From GCA-020345945 sp964596985 (GTDB lineage Archaea > Thermoproteota > Bathyarchaeia > RBG-16-48-13 > GCA-020345945): DNA of 64,000 nt. A program made the position numbers and the translations under genes. Below the pieces are notes generated by a model that was given only the letters and a program-made list of their open reading frames with translations, had not been told where the DNA came from and ran no database searches. Where the stretch lies: positions 124,001 to 188,000 of the forward strand of contig CAZQWG010000001.1 of the NCBI GenBank assembly GCA_964596985.1. The letters run 5' to 3'. This document shows, piece after piece, positions 40,376 to 48,578 of this stretch (the first letter of the stretch is position 1; each line of letters begins with the position of its first letter).

Positions 40376-41967
40376 CTGGGAAAACCCTCTTTTCACGTCT
40401 CGCAGAGCTCTGCGTGGAACTCGAGTCCGTGACCAAGAGAAAGAGGAAGGTCGAGCTGGTAGGTGAATTCCTCAGGGAGTTGAAGCAGGAAGAGATAACA
40501 CCCGCGGTGCATCTGGTCGTAGGATCGATCTTTGCAGAAAGCTCATCAAAGACCCTCGACGTCAGCTGGTCAACCCTACGAAGAGTATTGGAGGAAGGGC
40601 TGCAGAAACCCCTCCTAGGAAGCCCCTTGACGATTCTGGATGTACACAAGTCTCTCGAGAACGTGGCAAAGACTTCTGGATCAGGATCTCGCAGAAGAAA
40701 GGAAGAGATACTTCGATCACTCTTCGGTCAGACCTCCAAAAGAGAGGCAAAGTGGATTATCAAGAACATCTTCGGAGAGATGCAGCACGGGGTCGGAGAA
40801 GGAGTCATGATAGAGGCGATAGCATACGCCTCGGATACCCCGCATGAATCGGTGAGAAGAGCCAATATGTTCTCAGGCAATCTCGGAAAGGTAGCGATGA
40901 TATCGTTGACCGAAGGAGAGAAAGGGCTTCGTGAGATCGGAATCCAGCTATTCAGACCCATCAAGCCGATGCTTGCAGAGATCGCCGAGGATGTAGATGT
41001 TGTGTTCGAAGAGCATGGAAGACCGGCAGCATTCGAGTACAAGTTCGACGGGGCACGTATCCAGATACACATCCAAGGAGACGACATCAGAGTCTACAGC
41101 CGACGACTCACCGAGGTCACACACAGCCTACCAGATGTCATTCAACTAGTGAACCGAGAAATCCAAGCCGAGAGAGCCATATTGGAGGGGGAAGTGATAG
41201 CTGTGGGAGAAGAGGGGAAACCGCTGCCCTTCCAAGACCTGATGCGACGCTTCACAAGAGTACACGACATCGAAGCGCTGACAAGAGAAATCCCCCTCAG
41301 GCTACACCTTTTCGACCTCCTATACCTTAACGAGGAATCTCTGGTCGATATGCCCTACGAGAACAGGTGGCAACGATTATCGAAAGCTTCTCCGGCAAAT
41401 CTACTCGCGAACCGCATAGTATCGGGTGACAACGTAGAAGTGGAAAGTTTCCTGCAGAACGCTATCAGAAGTGGACACGAAGGGTTGATGGCAAAAAGAC
41501 TGGACAGCCCATACACTCCAGGAAGGAGAGGAAAACGGTGGCTGAAGATCAAGCCAGCCGATTACATAGACCTAGTGATTACAGCAGCCGATTGGGGTTA
41601 TGGCAGGAGGACCGGCTGGCTCAGCAACTACCATCTCGCCGCCAAGAACCAAGAGACAGGGCAGTATCTGATTGTAGGTAAGACCTTCAAGGGACTGACC
41701 GACGAACAGTTCAAGCGGATGACGAACAGGCTACAGAAGCTCAAGACCAGAGAAGGAAAGCATACAGTCTACGTTCGACCGGAGGTTGTAGTCGAAGTGG
41801 CCTACAACGAGATACAGAGAAGCCAAAAATACAAGTCGAGATTCGCGCTCCGCTTCGCCCGAGTCAAGAGAATCCGAGACGACAAACCGTCAAGGGAAGT
41901 CGCGACCATAGACGAGATCAGAAGACTATACGAAAACCAGTTCGCCTACAAGTCGAAGAGGCTCTGA
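40372..41967 (+). CDS. lig: ATP-dependent DNA ligase
   Basis: A 531-aa ligase I-type enzyme with an N-terminal DNA-binding domain, an adenylation domain and an OB fold. The active-site Lys is about residue 224 in EYKFDGAR (motif I). VDMPYENRWQRL, GEVIAVGEEG (motif IIIa/IV region) and the Lys-rich WLKIKPADYIDLV (motif V) follow. It seals nicks after FEN1. ATG 40372 overlaps the fen1 stop; an in-frame ATG at 40345 is inside fen1. Confidence 0.96.
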   Translation: MTGKTLFSRLAELCVELESVTKRKRKVELVGEFLRELKQEEITPAVHLVVGSIFAESSSKTLDVSWSTLRRVLEEGLQKPLLGSPLTILDVHKSLENVAKTSGSGSRRRKEEILRSLFGQTSKREAKWIIKNIFGEMQHGVGEGVMIEAIAYASDTPHESVRRANMFSGNLGKVAMISLTEGEKGLREIGIQLFRPIKPMLAEIAEDVDVVFEEHGRPAAFEYKFDGARIQIHIQGDDIRVYSRRLTEVTHSLPDVIQLVNREIQAERAILEGEVIAVGEEGKPLPFQDLMRRFTRVHDIEALTREIPLRLHLFDLLYLNEESLVDMPYENRWQRLSKASPANLLANRIVSGDNVEVESFLQNAIRSGHEGLMAKRLDSPYTPGRRGKRWLKIKPADYIDLVITAADWGYGRRTGWLSNYHLAAKNQETGQYLIVGKTFKGLTDEQFKRMTNRLQKLKTREGKHTVYVRPEVVVEVAYNEIQRSQKYKSRFALRFARVKRIRDDKPSREVATIDEIRRLYENQFAYKSKRL

Positions 41968-42012
41968 ACTCCGGTTCCATCTGAGAAGGTCTTCCCGACA
42001 CTTCATACAGGC

Positions 42013-42720
42013 TCAGAGAACTCGACAAAGTTCTGAGAGAGAACCCACTACGAGGTCAGCCTGCTCGTCAGATTCCCAGAATCCTCTCTTTATGAATACG
42101 GACTTCATGCCTGCTCCCCTCGCTCCTCTGATATCGGTGAAGGGTTTGTCGCCTACGAAGACGCATTCTGCACAGGATAATCCTAGACGCGAAGCTGCAA
42201 GTTTAAATGGGATGACACTCGGCTTCGTCTCGAGAGTATCATCGCCGGCGATGACCACCACGCTGAATGCCCGCTTGAAGCCCAAGAGAGAGATACGTCG
42301 CATCTTCACACCAGGCGTCCCGTCCGTGTCTGTGACGACGCCTAGCAGATATCCTCTTGCCAGAAGACTTTCTAGAGTGCTCACCGTGTCTGGGAAGGGG
42401 AGAGACCATTCCCCGTAATAGGACCAATACTCTCTCGTCATATCCGAGACCAGGGCTTGAGGCAGAGTTACCTCTAATCCGAGCTTGTCTAAGGAGACCT
42501 GCCACCAGATTGATCGATTGTATAGGTGTCTCCGGTTCATCCCTCGACCGAGAAGAGAGAGATTCTGCAAAAGATCTTCCCCATCGATTGCCACCCCTAA
42601 ACCACGGAGATAGCCGGCAAGCATCCCCGAAACCTTCGCCTCTGCGACCAGCCTACCCAGAGCCGAATCGATCAGCGTATCATCTAGGTCAAAAAGTACG
42701 GCATCCCGCGTACCCAACAT
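42013..42720 (-). CDS. HAD-superfamily hydrolase
   Basis: A 235-aa haloacid dehalogenase-like phosphatase. LFDLDDTLID near residue 10 supplies the nucleophile and acid/base Asp, VVTDTDG is motif II, the Lys comes in ETKPSVIPF, and FVGDKPFTDIRGARGAGMKSVFI is motif IV. Residues 20-100 form a helical cap. It probably dephosphorylates a small metabolite; substrate cannot be named. Convergent with the ligase gene, with 45 nt between stops. Confidence 0.88.
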   Translation of the reverse strand: MLGTRDAVLFDLDDTLIDSALGRLVAEAKVSGMLAGYLRGLGVAIDGEDLLQNLSLLGRGMNRRHLYNRSIWWQVSLDKLGLEVTLPQALVSDMTREYWSYYGEWSLPFPDTVSTLESLLARGYLLGVVTDTDGTPGVKMRRISLLGFKRAFSVVVIAGDDTLETKPSVIPFKLAASRLGLSCAECVFVGDKPFTDIRGARGAGMKSVFIKRGFWESDEQADLVVGSLSELCRVL

Positions 42721-42751
42721 CCCCCCGATGGAACCAAGCTACAGGCTTATT

Positions 42752-43066
42752 CTACCCCCATTTCGCGTCGATCTCAAAACCCGAATACTCTCTCCACGCC
42801 TGCGCGTATCCTGGCTCACCTTCCACGGAGCAGGAGATCTTGTCAACCCTAGGACCGGAATATCTCTGGTCTCGCCCTAGAAGCGATATCTCACTCACAA
42901 AACTGGAGATAACCTCCTCGGGTCCCTCACAGAAGATCTCGACTCGTCCGTCGTGGAGATTCCTGACCAATCCCTTGAGACCGAGACGACGGGCGATACG
43001 AGAGACACGTATCCTGAATCCCACTCCCTGGACACGTCCCTCCACAAGCACTCTAACCTTAACCAA
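42752..43066 (-). CDS. acyP: Acylphosphatase
   Basis: A 104-aa alpha/beta protein with VEGRVQGVGFRIRV, the acylphosphatase signature containing the catalytic Arg, and GLVRNLHDGRVEIFCEG. It hydrolyses acyl phosphates such as carbamoyl- or acetyl-phosphate. TTG 43066 starts M-VKVRVLVEG; the frame extends to 43195, but the upstream part has no conserved residues. Between the HAD hydrolase and a MoaD-like gene, all minus strand. Confidence 0.88.
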   Translation of the reverse strand: MVKVRVLVEGRVQGVGFRIRVSRIARRLGLKGLVRNLHDGRVEIFCEGPEEVISSFVSEISLLGRDQRYSGPRVDKISCSVEGEPGYAQAWREYSGFEIDAKWG

Positions 43067-43187
43067 TGGGATCAACCGGAAAGGAGTATGACGAATGGAG
43101 AAAGAACCATCGGAAGAACAATAGAGGAGGACTGCAACCAGAATATAGAGAAGACGATTTCTTGTTTGAATCCATTCATAGAAGTGT

Positions 43188-43478
43188 CTATCCACCGCCG
43201 GCGAACAAGGGTAAGATGTCTATCTGATCCCCATCGCTCAACCTGGTTCCTAAACCTTGCATCCGGCGAATTGGTTTATCGTTTATGTTCACAAGAATGT
43301 CTCTCTTCACCTCGGTCCCTACCGGATCAAACACGTACGCTCGGAAAACCTCCCCATATCTGTCGACCAAGCATACGAACAGATCATGGAGCTTCATTCC
43401 TTCAGATACCTGAACCTCCTCAAAACCTTCAGGAAATTTCTGTCTCAAGAAACCGAAGAAACTGACTCGAACTTTCAC
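43188..43478 (-). CDS. MoaD/ThiS-like ubiquitin-fold protein (SAMP-like)
   Basis: A 96-aa beta-grasp protein. MKVRVSFFGFLRQKFPEG begins the fold, and VNINDKPIRRMQGLGTRLSDGDQIDILPLFAGGG ends with a C-terminal Gly-Gly-Gly, the form adenylated and thiolated by E1-like enzymes. MoaD-like proteins donate sulfur to molybdopterin, and in archaea some (SAMPs) are conjugated to proteins. No moaE, E1 or thiamine gene is adjacent, so the use is undecided. Confidence 0.88.
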   Translation of the reverse strand: MKVRVSFFGFLRQKFPEGFEEVQVSEGMKLHDLFVCLVDRYGEVFRAYVFDPVGTEVKRDILVNINDKPIRRMQGLGTRLSDGDQIDILPLFAGGG

Positions 43479-43668
43479 TCGATCACCCTGTTTTCTCCAT
43501 CATACAGTAATACTTCACGCTGTCGGGGTTAGAGGTCCTTGGCTTGCATCTGTTGATTGAGATCGCAGGAAGACGTGTCATACGACGATTTACATAGTGT
43601 ACTCAGCCAAAGCCCTCCTCGGGAGTTATTCCTTCTGTGATTAAATAATATTGAGGTCTACCAATAGG

Positions 43669-43812
43669 ATGAGTCTTTCTTCCAAGAATCCGAATTGGAA
43701 CGACACGACAAGCGGAGTTCAGTCTGCTGAAAGAACAAAAGAAGGACACCCAGATCAACCGATCCTGGGATCAGAAACCATTCTCCAAACACAAGAGGGA
43801 CCCGTCGAATGA
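43669..43812 (+). CDS. Candidate 47-aa disordered small protein, leaderless
   Basis: ATG 43669 opens a 47-codon frame to TGA 43810-43812. The product starts MSLSSKNPNWNDTTSG and ends QEGPVE; it is polar and disordered in composition, without Cys or hydrophobic helix. TTAAATAATA at 43641-43650 is a good TATA box centred about 24 nt before the ATG, a leaderless arrangement. The S10 promoter follows. No homologue is recognised. Confidence 0.4.
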   Translation: MSLSSKNPNWNDTTSGVQSAERTKEGHPDQPILGSETILQTQEGPVE

Positions 43813-43843
43813 CGGCGATCTGACGGAAACAGAATACCACAAC

Positions 43844-43853
43844 CCATAAAAAC
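43844..43853 (+). promoter_or_regulatory. TATA box for S10
   Basis: CCATAAAAAC centred near 43848 predicts a start near 43874, giving an S10 leader of about 26 nt that includes AAGTGAAAGG before ATG 43901. Confidence 0.5.
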
Positions 43854-43900
43854 AAGGAGAAAAATCAACACCAGAGACCTCAGAACAGCAAGTGAAAGGC

Positions 43901-44209
43901 ATGGTCAACAAAGCCCGTATAAAGCTCACCAGCACCAACAAGAGTAGCCTCGAGAAGCTCTGCAACGAGATCACAGACATAGCCCAGAAGACAGGCGCAA
44001 AAATGAAGGGTCCGGTACCTCTACCAACCAAGAAACTCAAGGTACCTACAAGGAAGACGCCCTGCGGAGAAGGCAGTATCAGCTGGGATCACTACCAGCT
44101 GAGAATACATAAGAGGCTCATCGATATCTCGGCGTCGGATAGAATCATGCGCTCACTCATGCGCCTAGCAATTCCCCCAGACGTGTTCATAGAGATAACC
44201 CTCAAATAG
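43901..44209 (+). CDS. rpsJ: 30S ribosomal protein S10
   Basis: uS10 (102 aa), a 30S head protein. The blocks are KARIKLTSTNKSSLEKLCNEI, GPVPLPTKKLKVPTRKTPCGEG and WDHYQLRIHKRLIDISASDRIMRSLMRLAIPPDVFIEI. It usually lies just after EF-1A in archaea; here it stands alone 7.7 kb away. An in-frame GTG three codons upstream is possible. Confidence 0.95.
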   Translation: MVNKARIKLTSTNKSSLEKLCNEITDIAQKTGAKMKGPVPLPTKKLKVPTRKTPCGEGSISWDHYQLRIHKRLIDISASDRIMRSLMRLAIPPDVFIEITLK

Positions 44210-44411
44210 AGGGGACACTGTCCATTCGAGCACTGAACAAGCCTAATGTTCTACTGGAATCTCCTCGAGATCATGTTGCCCTCAACTGTCTCGTGCACAT
44301 TCTAGACTTCCAGCGAATAGTGTAATACGACTCAAACCAGCCAAGTCTCTTGAAAGTGGCGATTCCTGGCTCGGTCCTTGGGGAAGAGGATATCCTGAGA
44401 ATCGGACGAAG

Positions 44412-45785
44412 TCATCGCCGGACGTACTCCTCCGTGGGGAGAAGCTCTATTCGTATTCCTCGTTTGAGCAGTTCCTTCGGATTTTCGACACAGCCAATAC
44501 TGGTATCGATATTATCGTGTATCGGATGAGCCCAGAGTCCTCCCGGCGGCAGGTTGAATTGAACCGGTACCCTCGCGACGAGCCGAGAGTCATCAACCAG
44601 CTTCTTGAAGATCTTTCCCCGAGTACAGGCGAGATGCGCCGACGTATAGCTCTTGACCAGCTCTCCTGCCCCGTATGCACCTACAGCGTGCCAAAGGCAG
44701 GCGTCCTCAGGCGAGGCAAGAGAATAGAGGAGGAACTGTGGGGTAGAGGGGGTCTCCGAATACATGTAGTCAACAAGATTCTTTCCGTCAACCGTGAAAA
44801 CATCCTCTCCTTTGGCTACACTCACGTCTTCCGGGTCGATAGCGTTCGGGTAGAGGCGAGTGGTCTTATACTTCACCTTGACCTTAACCAAGGAGCCGTT
44901 GTCAAAGTAGAGTCTACCCCGTGCAGCACGTTTCGAACCAAACCCTTTGCTCGAGTGCGGTACCGTCAGGAGCGTCCTTCTCTTCTTCATACTTCTCCCC
45001 ATAAGATTGTAGATGCGCTCAACCGAGTCGTAACCTCCATGGCTTTCCTCGATCATACTCTTGATAACGCCATTCTCGTCTTCGCTCGCTAAGACTTCCA
45101 GAGGAAACCTCAAGGAGGGGATGCACAGGTCTATTCCAAAGAGCTCTGATAGTTCCTCCAATTGATTGTATTTGACCTTATCAACTAGGTCGACGTAGCT
45201 TTCTGAAGTTGATCCCAAGAGGTCGCCGATAAGCTCGGCCTCATTCTTGGATATCAACATTCCCTCATACTTCGAGAGAAACTCTTCGTCTATCCCCAGT
45301 TCTTCGGTATTGACCGAGAATGCAGGAAAAGAGCTCTGTCCACTCGCCAATATCGATGATCTGAGCGGGTTCATAGAATACCTGTCGGGCTCAACGTCGT
45401 CAGCGTTAAGTAAGAAAGGCACGACAACATCATACGAAGGCTTTCTCAGAAGCTCGCATATCTCAGATACGTCTCTTGCATCTATTTCTTCTACAGTTCT
45501 TCCCCTGAAGAAGTGCCCACATGCTTCCAGTATTCGAACCGCAACGATTCCTTGAACCTCTTCGACAGTCAATTGAGGATTGGAATACTCCACAGAGGTC
45601 CTCAAGAAGAAGTGTCCACTATCGTACTCAACCGTTCTCTTCTCTTTATTTCTGAAATAATAGAACCGGACGCTCCTCCCCGTATCCTTCTTAAGGCTCG
45701 CAAGTCGTTCTTGGAGAACCTTCACACATTCAAAAGAGTTCCCTAGGAAGCCCTCGACAAGATTGTGGATGAGATCGATAGACAT
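44412..45785 (-). CDS. Conserved-looking 457-aa protein of unknown function
   Basis: I do not recognise this family. The protein is soluble, without signal or membrane helix. The N-terminal third is mixed alpha/beta (VRFYYFRNKEKRTVEYDSGH, VQGIVAVRILEACGHFF), the middle is helical and acidic (LGIDEEFLSKYEGML, IGDLLGSTSESYVDLVDKVKYNQLEELSELFGIDL), and the C-terminus holds HAVGAYGAGELVKSYTSAHLACTRGKIFKKLVDDSRL. Its start is 3 nt after the GNAT gene stop, so the two form an operon. A cytosolic enzyme or enzyme partner is plausible. Confidence 0.8.
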   Translation of the reverse strand: MSIDLIHNLVEGFLGNSFECVKVLQERLASLKKDTGRSVRFYYFRNKEKRTVEYDSGHFFLRTSVEYSNPQLTVEEVQGIVAVRILEACGHFFRGRTVEEIDARDVSEICELLRKPSYDVVVPFLLNADDVEPDRYSMNPLRSSILASGQSSFPAFSVNTEELGIDEEFLSKYEGMLISKNEAELIGDLLGSTSESYVDLVDKVKYNQLEELSELFGIDLCIPSLRFPLEVLASEDENGVIKSMIEESHGGYDSVERIYNLMGRSMKKRRTLLTVPHSSKGFGSKRAARGRLYFDNGSLVKVKVKYKTTRLYPNAIDPEDVSVAKGEDVFTVDGKNLVDYMYSETPSTPQFLLYSLASPEDACLWHAVGAYGAGELVKSYTSAHLACTRGKIFKKLVDDSRLVARVPVQFNLPPGGLWAHPIHDNIDTSIGCVENPKELLKRGIRIELLPTEEYVRR

Positions 45786-45788
45786 GGA

Positions 45789-46628
45789 TCAACCCCTCTC
45801 CAAGGATTCCGCTGCAAGTAAGCAGTCCGTCTCAAGAACAGGTCTCCCCCAGAACATCTTCATTACTTTGAATCGTTCCTCGAAACCAAGGGTCTTCAAC
45901 TCAGCGAGGAGGCTCACAGCTTTCTCTGCAACATACATGTGAACCTCTAAACCTAGCAACTCCCCCAGAATCGCGTGCAACAGATCAATTGCATTGACCG
46001 AATTAGATCTGCAAGCCATTGGACCTAACTCAGCCATTTCCGGGTATCTCCTAGCGAATATAAATCCTGATAGCTCATCATCTGCATAAGATGTGCAGCA
46101 AAGATTGTCCTTCTCTGAGAGGATTCTTCTGAGCACCCTTTCGCGAGATGTACCGAAGCAGAAAGCATCCAAGGCAAATATGTCTGGGAAGTCCTTCTCC
46201 CCAGCACTCCTGACCCGTCCAGCGGACTTCCTCTGAGTACCTTTACCCTTCAACACCGAGAACCATCCAACAGATTTGAACCCTAGATTCTCGTAGAACG
46301 GAATGGCATGCACATAGGAGAGCAGGTTGATTGTTTTCACCGCTCTCTTTCTGAGATAGTTCATGGCATGCATCAATAGTCTGGACCCTACTCCTCGATT
46401 CCTGTATTTCTCCTCCACGATCACGTTACCGATCCAGCCAACTTCACCATAAGTGACGGTTGTCGCTATTCCGATCTTCTTCTCACCGTCTAAAACTATG
46501 AAACAACCATGGGGCTCAAGGTCTATCATGAATTGGAAGTCTTCTTCGGTTAAACCCCAGTCAACAGTATCCGTCAAACGGGTGGCAAAACAGAAGTCTT
46601 CCTCCGATAATACTCTGACGTAGATCAT
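45789..46628 (-). CDS. Two-domain GNAT acetyltransferase
   Basis: A 279-aa protein. Residues 1-125 are a GNAT fold with the CoA-binding motif VEEKYRNRGVGSRLLMHAMNYL (Q/R-x-x-G-x-G/A) and the motif B strand AIPFYENLGF. The second half (about 135-275) resembles the YitH-type acetyltransferase C-domain. It probably acetylates a small amine or protein; the substrate is unknown. It is 3 nt from the 457-aa gene and about 90 nt after deoxyhypusine synthase, all minus strand. Confidence 0.85.
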   Translation of the reverse strand: MIYVRVLSEEDFCFATRLTDTVDWGLTEEDFQFMIDLEPHGCFIVLDGEKKIGIATTVTYGEVGWIGNVIVEEKYRNRGVGSRLLMHAMNYLRKRAVKTINLLSYVHAIPFYENLGFKSVGWFSVLKGKGTQRKSAGRVRSAGEKDFPDIFALDAFCFGTSRERVLRRILSEKDNLCCTSYADDELSGFIFARRYPEMAELGPMACRSNSVNAIDLLHAILGELLGLEVHMYVAEKAVSLLAELKTLGFEERFKVMKMFWGRPVLETDCLLAAESLERG

Positions 46629-46720
46629 TCTTCCCTACTCCCTCTTCAGACAAAATCTTAGATGTCACCATGGAATGCTCGGTTAGACAGCTGGACCTTC
46701 AATTCTGGGACCGTTACGCT

Positions 46721-47761
46721 TCAATAGTCAAAGAGAAGCCTTCCCCTCGAAGGCAGATCCTCGCACCTCTCCAACACCGCCTTCACCATGATAGGCAAGG
46801 CTATTGTTGCATCACAGTAACATACGACAAACCGACCTTCGGGTTTTTCTTTCCCCCAGCTTATGCCTTCTTTGAAGGTGCATCCAGAAAGCCCGCCCCA
46901 CTCCGGTCTGTCAGTGGTGATCTGGATCCCGTAGGAATGCCCTGAGTCGGGGCGACCAAACAAGTCTTGCAGGTAAGCCGTCTGCTGAATATAATTCTTT
47001 GGCACCCCTCCCCCCACATATACAACCCCTGTCTTCTTCGAATTCATCTTGATCTTGAAGATCTCTTCGTTGTCCTTTATTCCATCGACGACCAGAGGTC
47101 TAAGCCCTTTGTCAGCTGCTTTCACGTAATGCTGTGTGAGGGCTAGACCGACGGAACTGTCATTTAGAGCTGGAACGAATATGGGAACGTTCTCTTTCCA
47201 GCAGTTCCAGACTATCGATTTGTCTTTGTCAGCAGCAGACCCGTTTCGATCTACAAACTCACCTAGACGACTGAAGAGGTGCCGAGAGGAGATTCCTTCA
47301 AGTTCTTCGAGAGCCAGCCGTGTCACGAATCTCTCTATCATTCTATCTACCTCCCTAAACTTCTCTTCATCGGCGAAAGTATCGTATATCCTATCTATAC
47401 TGTGCTCGTAGAGGAGGCTGTCTTCCACCTCTGGCGATCCAATGTAGTGAGGCTCCCCCAAGCCACCGACGATGTCATGATACATATTCGCGCCAGTGCT
47501 TACAATTACATCCACCATTCCTCGCCTTACGAGGGTTACGACCACCCCACCCATTCCTGCAGGAACCATAGCACCAGCTAAACCAAGAAAAATGGTAGGC
47601 CTGTCCTTGTCCTTGAGCATAGATACGAAGACCTCTGCACACGCAGCCAAGTTGCGTGACTGGAAGGATGTACGTGTGAACGCGTCCAACAGCTCTGAGA
47701 CAGTATTCACCTTCTCCAAATCGAGGGGTTCGATGGCGTCTTTCAACAAATCGTCCTTCAT
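46721..47761 (-). CDS. dys: Deoxyhypusine synthase
   Basis: A 346-aa enzyme that transfers the aminobutyl group of spermidine onto a lysine of aIF5A. FLGLAGAMVPAGM and VDVIVSTGANMYHD form the NAD site, and EGISWGKE near residue 304 has the active-site Lys (K304), equivalent to human Lys329 in SWGK. FGRPDSGHSYGIQITTDRPEWGGLSGC is also characteristic. It shares a spacer with the divergent RLAN gene. Confidence 0.9.
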   Translation of the reverse strand: MKDDLLKDAIEPLDLEKVNTVSELLDAFTRTSFQSRNLAACAEVFVSMLKDKDRPTIFLGLAGAMVPAGMGGVVVTLVRRGMVDVIVSTGANMYHDIVGGLGEPHYIGSPEVEDSLLYEHSIDRIYDTFADEEKFREVDRMIERFVTRLALEELEGISSRHLFSRLGEFVDRNGSAADKDKSIVWNCWKENVPIFVPALNDSSVGLALTQHYVKAADKGLRPLVVDGIKDNEEIFKIKMNSKKTGVVYVGGGVPKNYIQQTAYLQDLFGRPDSGHSYGIQITTDRPEWGGLSGCTFKEGISWGKEKPEGRFVVCYCDATIALPIMVKAVLERCEDLPSRGRLLFDY

Positions 47762-47809
47762 CGTCTATCTCCCTCCAATCTTGTAAGACAGCTGTCTTTT
47801 GAAGACCCG

Positions 47810-47822
47810 GCTTAATATATTA
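47810..47822. promoter_or_regulatory. TATA box in the dys/RLAN divergent spacer
   Basis: GCTTAATATATTA is symmetric enough to read as TATA on either strand. It predicts starts near 47790 for dys and near 47842 for the RLAN gene; both leaders would be about 30-40 nt. Confidence 0.5.
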
Positions 47823-47883
47823 GGCAGTATTCCTTTTTTAGGTCGCAACAAAGGATAAGGCTATCACCGCTGTTGGATACGTC

Positions 47884-48561
47884 TTGCTTGTAGTTTCTGA
47901 CATTCTCCGAGACGCAACCCGCTTTCAAATAGTCGGTTCTGAAGAGTTCCTCAGGTCGACACCAAAGGGCTCAGTCGTCAATGTCCAACTAGACTATCGG
48001 TATATGAAGCTTGGTTACTATGTATCGATGCACGCGGAAACCCACGGGAACAGGGTTATCCCCACGTGCCTTAACATAGTCGACGCTTACAACAACGCGA
48101 TCATTCTGGCAAGATCCGAGAAGAGGGGAATCCCCGTCGCGCCACACATAGAAACCAACGACATGGAAAAGATTGCCAGAAAGCTAGGCTATCCCCTAGT
48201 CCTCTTCCCACTAAACCCCGTCTCCTACGATATCCTACGGATAGCTAACGACGAAGAAGAGCTAGACAGATCCATGAAGAGCCTTGGAATGAACTACAGG
48301 TACCCTGTGACTGCTCAAGCCTTGATGGGTCGATTGCGAACAGTCAAGTCGATCTTCGGAACGGCGAATCTGCCAGAAGCGAACTCGGTGGCTGGGAAGT
48401 GCTTTGAAGAGTTTATGATACCACTCTGCAAACTCTACATTCAAGAATCAGACGAGAAATGCTACCTGTGTAGCATGTCGCCTCTCAAACCAAACGATCT
48501 TGAACCCTCAGACCTGCAGGTAATCAGAGAGAAGATAGAAGACTTGGGGGAGAGTCTCTGA
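47884..48561 (+). CDS. RLAN-domain protein (RimK-like ATP-grasp N-terminal domain) as a separate subunit
   Basis: A 225-aa protein matching the RLAN domain that normally sits at the N-terminus of certain RimK-like ATP-grasp ligases. The signature LDYRYMKLGYYVSMHAETHGNRVIPT (about residues 38-62) corresponds to the family pattern SYRYxxLGYYVSLLAEARGHxxLP. Here it is not fused; the ATP-grasp half is the next gene, about 17 nt on. The C-terminal part carries CYLCSMSPLKPNDLEPSDLQ, a possible zinc or structural CxxC. The start is TTG 47884, the only usable codon after the promoter. Confidence 0.85.
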   Translation: MLVVSDILRDATRFQIVGSEEFLRSTPKGSVVNVQLDYRYMKLGYYVSMHAETHGNRVIPTCLNIVDAYNNAIILARSEKRGIPVAPHIETNDMEKIARKLGYPLVLFPLNPVSYDILRIANDEEELDRSMKSLGMNYRYPVTAQALMGRLRTVKSIFGTANLPEANSVAGKCFEEFMIPLCKLYIQESDEKCYLCSMSPLKPNDLEPSDLQVIREKIEDLGESL

Positions 48562-48578
48562 CTAAGATAGCGTGTTTC

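Noticed and set aside
43067..43195. Longer N-terminal extension of acylphosphatase.
   Set aside because: The extra 43 codons are not conserved in the family, and TTG 43066 gives the normal N-terminus.
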